From NCBI GenBank assembly GCA_009746045.1, contig RPFO01000041.1, positions 7,348,613 to 7,412,612 on the forward strand: 64,000 nt of DNA, in the 5' to 3' direction. Source of the stretch: Mesostigma viride (Eukaryota; Streptophyta; Mesostigmatophyceae; Mesostigmatales; Mesostigmataceae). This document shows positions 30,546 through 40,590 of the stretch, piece after piece; the first letter of the stretch is position 1, and every line of letters starts with the position of its first letter. The notes beneath the pieces are model-generated. The model was not told the origin of the DNA. It made no database searches and saw nothing but the letters and a program-made list of their open reading frames with translations. A program made the translations under genes and the position numbers.

Positions 30546-31629
30546 CTGGAAACATGTGTGGCTGACGACAACCGTGCAGAGCTGGATAAGTATGAGGCAT
30601 CCAGCTGGGTGGTAGACCCGACGACTGGTGAGCTCACCGCCCAGAAGCCCAAGGGCTCCAAACCCAAAGCCCTAAGTGTTGAAGAATTCGTAAAAAAGGA
30701 GCTGAGCCGGTGGCTAAGCAACTCCAGCTTAAAAAAGAGGCAGAGTTTTGCCGAGGACGAGGATGATGACGTGAAGGAAAATACCAAAGCGCTAAGCGAC
30801 GTGACCAACATGCCAAAGGTAATAACGCTATCTTTAGCTACAGGAGTCTGCAAGCTTCTTGGTTTTTTCTTTCATCGCAGGTCTGCTACTAACCGACTTC
30901 CCGAATGTTAACGTCCTTATTCCATGCCCCGCCCTCTGCTTGCAGACAACTCCTGCTGCCAAGCCGGCGGCAAAGCCGGCGGCCAAGCCGGCGGCCAAGC
31001 CGGAGGTCAAGCCGGAAGTAAAGCCGGAAGTAAAGCCGGAGGTCAAGCCGGAGGCCAAGCCTGTGCAGCATGCCACAGGCGTCCGAGCAGATGAAATTCG
31101 GAGACTCAGAGCTCGGCTCCAAGCCCTTGAGGAGGAGTTAGAGCAGGAAGTGGCAGGGTACGCGCCTGCACCTGTGGAGGTATCGGATGTGAGGCCGCCG
31201 CCTCCGGTGGCCAAGAAGGTTGTACCGCCGCCCCCTCCCGTTCCCAAGCAGCCTGTCATGCCGCCCCCTCCGGTGGCCAAGAAGGTTGTACCGCCGCCCC
31301 CTCCCGTTGGCACGCAGCCTGTCATGCCGCCCCCTCCGGTGCCCAGCAACGCTGTGCAGCCGTCCCCTCCGGTGCCCAACAACACCGTGGAGCCGCCCAC
31401 TACGGTGCCCAAGCTGGCCGACCTGCCAATGCCGGATGGTCTCCCGCCTGCTCGTGTGCCTGCCATCAAGCCAGATGTCTTCGAGCCCATCACGTCGCGC
31501 CCCGCCGTCAACAAGCCGCCCGCCAGCAACAAGCCGGCCGCCAGCAAGAAGCCGCCGCCAGCAAGAAGCCGGCTGCAAAGCGAAAGCTTCCTAGTGGTCC
31601 CATGGACTTGGGGCTTGCGCACTATCTGA
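30546..31629 (+). CDS. Second CACTA gene, middle part: Lys/Pro repeats and coiled coil
   Basis: Exon 30546-30818 (LDKYEASSWVVDPTTGELTAQ, SVEEFVKKELSRWLSNSSL) ends at GTAATA. The next exon starts at 30946 after TTGCAG and joins in phase 0 (NMPK then TTPAAKP). It encodes tandem AAKP/EVKP repeats, a short coiled coil (ADEIRRLRARLQALEEELEQ), then Pro/Val-rich repeats. It runs off frame near 31550, where a repeat copy lacks one G (CCGCCGCC instead of CCGGCCGCC). The other frame there continues into the next segment, so the two were probably one ORF. Likely a DNA-binding partner of the transposase, by analogy with the second protein of En/Spm (inference). Confidence 0.5.
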
Positions 31630-32522
31630 GCACCTTACTGCCAACCGCGGTGGTTCAAGAGCGACCGGGCCCTGGTGGTTTCGGAGAAGCACTGCACGGG
31701 GCCTTCGTGGCACAAAGGTACAAGTACGAGCGCGATGGGGCGCGGCCGGCTGCGTATGTTTGGGAGCCTGGCAAAGTGGTGGAGGTGAAGCCGAAGCTCA
31801 AGGCCCCTTACGGCACGCGGTTTGTGGAGCGTGATGGGGGCTCGCAAATGCTGTTTGTTGACTTTGCCACGATGCATTACGGTGACGCCGAGGGCAACGA
31901 GAATGCGTGGGTCCTTCTGGGCAACGTCACTGACGACGACCTTCGAGGCGCACGTGCGAAATTGAAGGAGAGTTGGGGGCCAGCAGAGGAGAAGGAGGAG
32001 GTGTCGGATGAGTATGTACCGGCCAAGCGAGCGCGGGCGCCACCCAAGGAGAAGGCGTCTGCCGGTGCTCCCTCCGCGCCAGCGATCCCGCCTGCCTCTA
32101 GCTCTTCGACCGCAACGGTGTCTGCTGGTGCTCCCTCCGCGCCAGCGATCCCGCCTGCCTCTAGCTCTCCGGCCGCAACAGCGTCTGCCGGTGCTCCCTC
32201 CGCGCCAGCGATCCCGCCTGCCTCTAGCCCTTCGCCCGCAATGGCGTCTGCCGGTGCTCCCTCCGCGCCAGCGATCCCGCCTGCCTCTAGCTCTTCGACC
32301 GCAACGGAGTCTGCCGGTGCTCCCTCCGCGCCAGCGATCCCGCCTGCCTCTAGCTCTCCGGCCGCAACGGCGTCTGCCGATGCTCCCTCCGCGCCAGATC
32401 TCACCGAGGCGGAACTGGAGCTTGCCGCGCTCAAGGCCATGATGGCAAAAGCGCAGCGGAAAGTTGAGCTGGAGCGGCAAGCAAAGGAGTCCCAGAGTCA
32501 GACTCCTGATCCGGTAATTTAG
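31563..32522 (+). CDS. Second CACTA gene, 3' part: conserved-looking domain and Ala/Pro repeats
   Basis: The frame enters at AAKRKLPSGPMDLGLAHYL. The ATG at 31602 gives 306 codons, but it is probably internal. Residues 1-125 look like a folded domain (AVVQERPGPGGFGEALHGAF, YVWEPGKVVEVKPKL, RFVERDGGSQMLFVDFATM). A KRARAPPKEK basic patch is followed by six copies of a 20-residue SAGAPSAPAIPPASSS-type repeat (60-base period) and a final helix (LTEAELELAALKAMMAKAQRK). No known family recognised. It lies between the transposase and the right subterminal array. Confidence 0.55.
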   Translation, partial: KKPAAKRKLPSGPMDLGLAHYLSTLLPTAVVQERPGPGGFGEALHGAFVAQRYKYERDGARPAAYVWEPGKVVEVKPKLKAPYGTRFVERDGGSQMLFVDFATMHYGDAEGNENAWVLLGNVTDDDLRGARAKLKESWGPAEEKEEVSDEYVPAKRARAPPKEKASAGAPSAPAIPPASSSSTATVSAGAPSAPAIPPASSSPAATASAGAPSAPAIPPASSPSPAMASAGAPSAPAIPPASSSSTATESAGAPSAPAIPPASSSPAATASADAPSAPDLTEAELELAALKAMMAKAQRKVELERQAKESQSQTPDPVI

Positions 32523-33104
32523 TGGAATGTTTTTTCTGAAGCACGTTTTAGCTATGTAGTGATGTGGTGTTGTCACACCCAATTGCCATGTGCGTATATT
32601 TTTGTTACTCATGTATGTATCACTCTCATGCTAGGTCATGCATCATACCCACAGGCATAACCCATTTCACCATGCATAGGATGTTTTGCTGGGCAACAAC
32701 TATCTGCCGTGCCTGACTGCCCCCCCCCCCCTGCCTTGCTGCCCTTGTGTCCTCTTCAATGGTGGTGCTCTGTGTGCCTGCAGGCCTCCAGAGCATGAGT
32801 GCTGGCAACTGTGTGGCTTTGTTCAGGCAAAGAAGCATCATTGATCATGATGACACCTGAAGAAGAAGTAAATTAATTGGCTGGGCTTGATGCGGCCTGT
32901 GTTATTTCACAATGGTGTAAACGTATCGATGAGACGCCCAATGTGGGGCTAAATCCTCATTGTAAATCAAGAGAGACAACTGTTAATGGGATGTATTATT
33001 ATTTGTAATAAAGAAACCATTTGGAATGATGGCCTGTTAAGCTGTTCTTAACAGTGCTTGTGTTGTAATGCTGGCAAAATCTGCATTTTCCCCTTTTTTA
33101 TCAC

Positions 33105-33466
33105 TGTCATTTTTACCACTTTGTGGTATTTTTTTACCACCCTCATTTTTACCACTTTTTACCACTTTTTACCACCCTCACTTTTACCACTTTGTGGCGT
33201 GTTTTTACCACCCTCGCTTTTACCACTTGGTGGTATTTTTTACCACTTTGGTGGTAAAAGGGGTGGTAAAAGGTGGTAAAATGATTTTACCACCTGCTTT
33301 TCTCCTAGCGTTTTCCCACCGTTTTACCACTTTTTACCACTTTTTACCACTTTTTACCACTTTTTACCACTTTTTACCACTTTTTACCACTTTTTACCAC
33401 TTTTTACCACTTTTTACCACTTTTTACCACCCACTTTTACCACTTTTACCACTTTTACCACCAACG
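33105..33466. repeat. Right subterminal decamer array of the CACTA element
   Basis: Irregular TTTTACCAC words from about 33110 are followed by about 12 perfect ACCACTTTTT units (33322-33432). The perfect array is in the same motif as the left array next to the terminus. Phe/Pro/Leu ORFs through it are artefacts of the repeat. Confidence 0.9.
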
Positions 33467-33477
33467 AGTTCCTAGTG

Positions 33478-34447
33478 TGCGCGGACACCTTTTCATGTTC
33501 CTACCTTCATGCTCCTTCATGGACAACGGTGCCGGATATCTTGTTTGAAGGTTCCGTTACAGCGATTTCCCGCCTTGCGCTCTCTGCACTCAGAATAAGA
33601 AGTCTTACGCCACGTCCAAACCACTGTTCCAAATTTTTTTTACGTGGCCGCCTTGGCATGGTATGGCCCCACTGGCCCCACATCTAGACTTCGCGGTTGT
33701 GGCAAGTAGGCGCCACTAGGCTGCGTTTTCCGTTCTGTTCGTCCCTTGTAACGTCGATGCCGGCTCATGCCGCCGCGTATGCATGCGGCATTCGTATTAA
33801 TCGGCCCACACCGTCCCGTTCGTTCCTTCCATTCGTATTTATCGACGCGTACCGTACCCTAGCGTCACCCGTCACCCGTCACCGGGTGCTCCCAACACCG
33901 GGTGTGATTTCCAAAACCCCCCTAAACAGCATGGAGGGTTGCCAACTTGCCATGCTACAGTGTAGCTTGCTTGTAAGATCCTTGTGTCTCACGGTCGCCA
34001 AATGTCAACCAGTGGATGGTTTCCGTAGTGTTTCTAAGTTCCCTTGCTTTCCCGCCTTGGTTCCCGCCCGAAAAATTTGGCTGCCGGACCTCGGATGAGC
34101 GCGAAAACCCCATTATACGCGCGCTCATACGTGTTATTCGCCGTATTATACGTAAAAATACGCAAATCGTATAAAACGGATAAAAATTATCCGCTCGACC
34201 TTGTATAACGCGTATTATACCGTATTATACCGTATTATACCGTATTATACGCCGTATAATTGAACACTGCGTGGCCTCTCACCCTGCAGCCTGGTAGATG
34301 TGTTGGCATGCAGCCACCCATCATTGGTCATCCGATCTGGTGTGATTTGCATTTGCACACCTTGTATTAAGGCCATATATAATATTGTCTTGTTATTTTT
34401 AAAATGTGTATATGCGAAAAGAGGCATAATATGCTCATATATAGTGC
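33478..34447. other. Gene-free stretch right of the CACTA element
   Basis: No supported gene. It includes an AT-rich block of ATTATACG-type words (34085-34262, four tandem CGTATTATAC units near 34208-34250) that ends CGTATAATTGAACA, the inverse of the block starting at 6415. Confidence 0.5.
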
Positions 34448-35030
34448 TAGCAAATGTCACTACCTTTACCTATGCCTGACCTTACAAGCTGAGGATGGTC
34501 TAATGTAGTGGCAAACAGGTTATTTACAACAATTCACAGTTTTCTGACATAGTTTGAGGCAACGATGCTGACCAAAATGCTTGAAAAAGGCAAAAATTGC
34601 ACCATTTATGCTAGCAAACGTCACTATTTTGACATCAAACTGAGCCCAAACTTGGCCCATGGTCTAATCTAGTGGTGTTTAGGTTGCTTCCAACATTTCA
34701 TAGCTTTATGGCGTAGTTTGATATTGTTTAGTAGCTTACACTGAGCAAAATGCTTGAAAATGGCAAAAAATGCAGTATTTATGCTAGCAAACGTCACTAT
34801 TTTGAGTTCAGATTGACCCCAAACTTTGTGCATGGTCTATTCTAGTGGCAATTAGGTTGCTTGCAAATATCCATGATGGTTTGACGTGATTTAGTACTGT
34901 TTCCTATTTATACCATTTAATTTAATTTAAAATGACAAAAATGTACCTTTATTGCTAGCAAATGTCACCAAGATGACGTCCGATCGATACCAAACTTTGT
35001 ACGAGGTCTATTTTGGTTGCAAACATCATG
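34448..35030. repeat. Degenerate tandem repeat of about 160 bp
   Basis: Four diverged units each start near TGCTAGCAAACGTCACTATT and continue CCCAAACTTTG, GGTCTATTCTAGTGGCAATT, AGGTTGCTT. Starts are near 34448, 34610, 34783 and 34953. The array runs into the 3' end of the gag-like pseudogene on the other strand. No coding. Confidence 0.75.
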
Positions 35031-36577
35031 CATGACAATTTTCAGCATAAAAAGACAAACTTCGGTACGAAGTACATTTTGCGTGCTGGAGTACATTCTG
35101 GCTGGTAGGGTACCGAGAACATCTGCCCGCCCAGCATTCTCTTGCACTGTCACAACATTCCTCATAGGCCCAACCGCCCCAGTACCTAGCTGGGCTGCTG
35201 CAGTAGTGCTTGGTCGCTCGGCGTTGTACACACCCGACCTAGAAGGCACCACATTGCTTAGGTCACGCATTGTAGATCCGTGCTCAGGAAGCACGTGATC
35301 CTGGCGCGACAGTGCCAGAGCAGCATCAACAGATTGCGTGAGCACAGCACGGAATGAGACAGAGGATGCAGTCACGTGGCTTTTAGGAACGACTTCAGGC
35401 TCTACGACGGCCCGGTTTGAGCGTGATGCATTGAGCAAAAGAAGGGGTATCGAGCGTGCTCTGACTTTCGTGCTGCCCGTCGCTCTGCCCACTCCTCGCG
35501 GGTGCCGTGCATGGACGACGTCGATGCGCTTGGCCTTGCACGCCTCCACGTTGTGACCACGCAGAAGGTCGTGGCACTTGCGGCAAAGGTTGTCCTCGAG
35601 CTCCAGGTCCGGGCGAACCCGGCAGTCATCCCGGACATGGCGACGTCCGAAGCAGCGCTCACAGCGTTGCTTGCGGTCAGTAGACGCCCCCTGCATGCTG
35701 CCGCTTGGCCGCCCTTCTCCCGGGGGATTGTCGCCCTTCTTGTCGTCGCCAACATGCCCGCGCAGTTGTGCCCGCGCTGGCCCCCGTTGTTGCCGTGGCC
35801 GACAACCTTTTTCAGGATGGCCGTAAGCTCCGACCGCGTAATTGGAGCCTCTGCGCCTGAAGAAGAAGACGCGCCGGGCTCCACCTTGCGCAGGGATGGC
35901 AGAGCGGCCGAGGCAGTCGGCTTGGACTGCGCACTCTTGATCGAAGCATGAGATCAAATACAGCATGCCCTCGTCGAAACTGACAGCACTCTTCTTTTTG
36001 AGTTCCGTCGCTATGGTCAGATGCACGTCCGACGACAGGTCGCATTTCTTGAGAAAGCGATTGCACAGGAAAATTGGCTTGAGTGTATCTAGCAGCTTAA
36101 TTGTGCTTGTGGACGAATACCTGGAAATCACGTGCAGCCCCGGGCAAATTTGCCTTATTAACTGCATAGCCCTTGAAGTCGTTGAACGCTTGCTCGTCGG
36201 CCTCTTCCTTAGACCGCGACAAGTGTGCGTCCAGACCGTTGAAGAAAACTTCCCAGGTTTGCTTGTTGTCGTCGGCAATGCGAACCAGGTTAGCAATGTT
36301 CGGGTGCTTGGTTGTACTGCAGAATACTGCACGGAACTTGCCAATCAGCTCCGAATCTTTGTCCGCGCGTCCATCGCGCAGACGCTTTAGTGCAGGCTGC
36401 CAGAAAATCTGCTGCGTCGTCCGCCGTATAGTCGGCAGGTAGATCAGCGGGCACCTCCGTTTGCTTCAGAGGCCCGCGATTCAGAGCATCGTCGGCAGCA
36501 AGCATCAAATGCTTAAACTGCTTGGCCAATTCAGGTTGTGCCACGAGGGTTTGCATAAGCCTCGTGGCCTCGTCCAC
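34965..36577 (-). pseudogene. Retrotransposon Gag-like pseudogene with two zinc knuckles
   Basis: An N-terminal frame starts MDEATRLMQTLVAQPELAKQF at 36577. After frame changes near 36300 and 35950 the sequence continues as capsid-like helices (CDLSSDVHLTIATELKKKS, SFDEGMLYLISCF). It carries CERCFGRRHVRDDC (C-x2-C-x4-H-x4-C) near 35640 and a second Cys/His cluster CRKCHDLLRGHNVEAC near 35560. The tail is low complexity. At least two frameshifts mark it as broken. No polymerase genes follow, so it is an isolated gag fragment unrelated by eye to the gag at 2.4 kb. Confidence 0.6.
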
Positions 36578-37107
36578 ACTGAAACGTGGCAGGACGGAGC
36601 CTGCGGCCAGCTCGCCACTTGGCGCATTCTCCGCGTGTTCTCCCGTGCGGCTCCGTGTGCCGGAAGCGATCGGGATGTTTATGAATATCGCCCCCGACCG
36701 GCTAATCTATGGCGTTCGGTCACGTTGAGCTTGGGAGAATGTGAACACAGAGAGCTGCTGTCGGAGCTGGCCAACCACTGGCTTATGTATGACCTAGCCA
36801 GCAAAGCCTATCCTTAGCCGTAACCGTGGGACAGACTAGCTGTCCGTACCGACCCGGATAAGGCCCCGGACTGGGGCCTAGGCGGCGCCGGCCCTAGGCG
36901 CCACCCTTAGACCGGTCGACCGCATCGGACCGCCGGATAATAGCCGGCGGCTTAGCGGACGCTAGCGGAAGGCTTGCGGACGGACATGGGGAACTTAGAG
37001 CCAGATGCTAGGGCTCTAGAGGTACTCAACTGAAACCCCTTGCAACGAGCAGAAAAAAAAAGGAAAAGAAAATGAGGTGGGGATGGAAACCCCTTGCAAC
37101 GAACAGA
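36578..37107. other. Gene-free stretch before the microsatellite
   Basis: No supported gene. A short direct repeat (GAAACCCCTTGCAACGA, at 37033 and 37086) precedes the microsatellite. Confidence 0.5.
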
Positions 37108-37358
37108 ACCACCACCACCACCACCACCACCACCACCACCACCACCACCACCACCACCACCACCACCACCACCACCACCACCACCACCACCACCACCACC
37201 ACCACCACCACCACCACCACCACCACCACCACCACCACCACCACCACCACCACCACCACCACCACCACCACCACCACCACCACCACCACCACCACCACCA
37301 CCACCACCACCACCACCACCACCACCACCACCACCACCACCACCACCACCACCACCAC
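37108..37358. repeat. (ACC)n microsatellite, about 84 uninterrupted units
   Basis: 251 bases of perfect ACC repeat without a single interruption. It creates homopolymer ORFs in every frame (Thr, His, Pro on plus; Trp, Val, Gly on minus), none of them genes. Confidence 0.98.
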
Positions 37359-37599
37359 ATCAACACAGACCAACCAACCAAGTAACCAGCCTAGTGTGTG
37401 AGGTGTGAGAACTTACTTGTAGAAGTGACGAAGAGATAGCAGCCCAAAGATGCATGTTTACAAGGGTTACCGAAGATGCATGTGTGGAGGCAACCCAACC
37501 GGTAGAGCGGGTAAGCGACGTTGAGAGCACGTAGCCTGGAAAATGCAAAGGAAATATGACTAGACAGAAAACAAACACTGGTCATGCAGTGATGGTACG

Positions 37600-37892
37600 C
37601 GGTCGCGTGTCAGGAGTAAAATCCAGGCCCTCAGACCTTCGCAATTATTGCATGTCCTCGGTGCGCGGCAGCTGAACCGCCATTAATGCGCGTAATGAGA
37701 CTGAGAGAGGCTGGGATACGGTGCCTGCATCAAACTCTACGGCGGTGCATTCTCAGCTACATCAGCAGGTTCGTTCTCAGTTAGTTAGATCAGCAGGCTA
37801 ATTCTCACTACGTTAGTCTGATCAGCAGGTTAGCTCTCAGTTAGATCAGCAGGTTTAGTCATAATAGATAGATAAAATGAGCATAGCTCACC
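37600..37892 (-). repeat. Fragment of a DIRS-type terminal repeat
   Basis: Read on the minus strand from 37892 it begins TGAGCTATGCTCATTTTATC, as does the DIRS-type element at 56.70 kb. Both also share ACCTGCTGA and GAGAATGCA-CGCCGTA words. Here the CCTGCTGATCTAACTGAGA segment is duplicated several times. No ORF follows. Confidence 0.6.
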
Positions 37893-38016
37893 AAATATTC
37901 TATACGTGTGTGCTTATTCAATATTACATGCATCAGTCCGGCAAGGTGCTAGCCGGCCAGCATGCCTAATGTTGCATATGTGCTAGTCATGCATTTCATG
38001 GTTACAAGCCCGTTGA

Positions 38017-38133
38017 CTAATTAATTAATTAATAGACACGTGACTGCGTCACGTGAGCATAAGTCCTCAGCGGGAGGGAAACACGGGATGGAATGGATGA
38101 TGTATAAGCTATCTAGGTCCTTGTTATGATATG
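38017..38133 (-). repeat. LINE 3'-end fragment
   Basis: (ATTA)n followed by TAGACACGTGACTGCGTC and on to CTATCTAGGTCCTTG, the 3' end of the 40-47 kb LINE family in minus orientation. At 38281-38345 a tail of a second family (ACTCCCCAACGGGAGCACGA then (TTAA)n) lies on the plus strand. Confidence 0.75.
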
Positions 38134-38380
38134 CTCACATATGGGTCTTATTGCACCCACAGAACTTGCCGGATCGTCTATCGTGTCCGATTGCAGCTGT
38201 GGCATGCCTCTGGCATGAAGGAGAAAGGGGGTCTCTGCCCTTTCTTCCTGTTGTGCACATACAGTACAGGGATCGACTAAAAGCACTCCGGTGATCCGTG
38301 ACTCCCCAACGGGAGCACGAGTTTAATTAATTAATTAATTAATGGCTTCTCAGCAGAGAGTAGCTCTCTGCATTAATTAA

Positions 38381-40278
38381 GGGGACTCGGCGCGGCGAAT
38401 ATTTTCCGCGCCAAAAAAATTCCGCGGTACCCTCCGTACCGTGAAAAGTGGGTGCACGGTGCGCGCACCCCTTGCGGAAGTGGCCATGGCGACTGCTTTT
38501 AGACGAAACGTGACAAATCTGGCCCGCGGAAAGCAGAAAAAATGCTCGATTGTTGGAGAAAATTAGTTTCTGATTCTAGTTTATGGTGGGATGGTTGCGA
38601 TCTATAATGTCGCGGGCTTTTTTTCTTTGCCATCGGCAGGGGGGGTCCGGCCTGAATTTCTGTCGGGATGAATAAAGTATAATGGATGCCTGCCGGTGTG
38701 ATTGTCGATTGTTGCCAGTTTTGATGGTCGTAAGGAAAGCTAGTTTAATGACGTTCCTAAGGCCGTAAAAATTCCCGCTGTTATTTTTACCTTTCCCGTC
38801 ATTTTGCGGTAAGATAACATTAGGCCTGCGCGATGCGCGCCCAACCTCTCCATGAAAGGGTGGCCTTTCTTGTGCGCCTGGGCACGAATAGATGCCCGTT
38901 ATGGTACGTTCTTGTATTGAACGTCTTAACCTAGCGTTTTCCTGCTTTCTTAGCTCGTTGAGCGTAAGCTTTTTGCCTTCTTTCCGGCCAGATGCTGCCA
39001 GGAAGTTGCGGGTCCTGGCGCTGCATCGCTGGATTCCTGGATGTATTTTAGCAAGTTCGTCTGTGACGTGGCTGGCTTTCTGCAGCGCGTGGCCCACTTA
39101 ACCTGTCGGGAAGGTGTATTAAATGCTTTTATTTCCATGCTTCTCTGAAATTTCTTTTGCTTTATAGACAGTTGTGTTCGAGGAAATTCACGCGGTCTTC
39201 CTAAGCAGCGGCATCATATTCCCCAGACACTGACGAGCTGGCACCTGTCTCCTAAAGAAAGTGGCTCGTGCTTGTTAGAAAGGAGGCAGTGTGCATGCGG
39301 GACACAATGCTTTGCGTCAGGTAGGTTGTTCCAATGGTCTCTTCACCTTTCCCACTGAGTAAATGATAGCCTTTGTCATGCTAACCAGAGCAGCTAGCCA
39401 CAGGTTGGCTGGATAAAAAGTCAGCTTATTTTCTCTTTATATACTGCGTGTGTGGTCCTCCACGTGTCCGGCTTGTTGGGCATTTTGGAAGAGGGTTTTT
39501 AATGTGTTGTTGGGTGGAACAACTTGGTTGTTGGCACAAAATCACACATTATTAGCCTGAGATAGGCATTACATATGCTGCTCAGGCGTGTCGTCCTACC
39601 AGCCTTGTTGTTAAGGGTAGACTCACAAGGCTGGCTGTGCCGATGGAGGGGTGGGGCGTATGACGCTCCGGACATCCTCCCCACACTCCGTGATCAAAGT
39701 GGGCATGTTTTTGGGTGTATAGGGTAGCAAAACAGATGTCATTTTGGCTCAGCACTAGCTCAATTCTCTTTTAGCGTCTACCCAGGTGGCATCACAGGAA
39801 AATCAATAACTTGAGCTACACTTGTCAGAATGAGCTCAAACTTTGGGGTTGTGTTTCCCCTTACTCAGTGGAATTTTGCATGTATGGATGACCCCATTCG
39901 ATGTGTTGATGATTTGATTTTTTTTTTGGCTCAAAAAAGTACCCATTTTGCGGGGAAATTAATAACTCAAACAAATGTGATTATTTTGACCATGTGAATA
40001 GCCCAGATTTTTTAGAAGTGGGGGAACTTTGCAGGAATGTATGGGCAGGTCATTTGGATAACTGGTTTGTCTTGGGCAAAATATCTCATAAATAGCGTCT
40101 TTTTCTATTTTTAGCTCGCCACCGGTGCGTGGTTGGGGGTAGTACCCCCAACAAGTGGTGGCATGAATGTCCAAACATCATATTTATGGTACTCAATCAT
40201 CACTAGATGGTTCCCAAGTGCATTGGAGCTGATATTCATTAAAGCCAGTTTTTCAGGTTTTTGGACGTGCGAGTCCCC
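38381..40278. mobile_element. Non-autonomous TTAA-target DNA transposon, copy 2
   Basis: A 1,898-bp element with TTAA at 38377-38380 and 40279-40282. The ends are GGGGACTCGGCGC on the left and, read inwards, GGGGACTCGCACG on the right. It is nearly the same length as copy 1 and keeps its blocks in order, though much of the interior has diverged. No transposase ORF; scattered short frames are not shared between copies. Confidence 0.85.
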
Positions 40279-40282
40279 TTAA

Positions 40283-40578
40283 CATTCCCACCTAGCTTGC
40301 AGGAAGTAGCCCAGAATGTAGCCATATGCCCCTTCTCTGGGATATGTGCTACGTATACTCGATCCCAACGGAGTTATGTTCCTAATTATACGACACTTGC
40401 TCTAGGTGCACCAAGGGCACCTGCACAACCATGATGTCTCGGAGCTCCGGCCCGCCATGGGGGGAAGATCATCATGGCTATATACAAGAGCTAGGGCATG
40501 GCTTCTCAACAGAGATCGAGCGACTCTCTGCATAGGCAGAGCGTGGCTAAGTTCTTAATGCAACATCCACGGGGGTCC
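40283..40578 (+). repeat. Short dispersed repeat shared with 16.80-16.97 kb
   Basis: Contains CCATATGCCCCTTCTCTGGG and CCCAACGGAGTTATGTTCCT, as at 16.9 kb, and CTCTCTGCAT near 40530, as just before copy 2 of the TTAA element. No coding sequence. Confidence 0.55.
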
Positions 40579-40590
40579 CATTATAGGCAT

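Larger units (their letters stand above)
24713..33477. mobile_element. Complete CACTA (En/Spm-type) DNA transposon, 8,765 bp
   Basis: The left end begins CACTAGGAACTCGTTGGTGG at 24713. The right end, read inwards from 33477, is the same; identity continues five more bases, giving a perfect 25-bp inverted repeat starting CACTA. A TG dinucleotide flanks both ends and may be a 2-bp target duplication. Subterminal arrays of a decamer (TTTTTACCAC or its complement) occupy both ends. Inside are two divergent genes: a six-exon transposase on the minus strand (25276-29404) and a second gene on the plus strand (about 30292-32522). The termini, arrays and gene pair match the general organisation of En/Spm elements, which encode a transposase and a DNA-binding partner. 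Confidence 0.93.

Noticed and set aside
31635-32612. Minus-strand Arg/Gly-rich ORF opposite the second CACTA gene
   Set aside because: It is the shadow of the 60-base Ala/Pro repeat on the plus strand.
37016-37408. Homopolymer ORFs (poly-Trp, poly-Val, poly-Thr, poly-His, poly-Pro)
   Set aside because: Direct translations of the (ACC)n microsatellite with no real flanking coding sequence.
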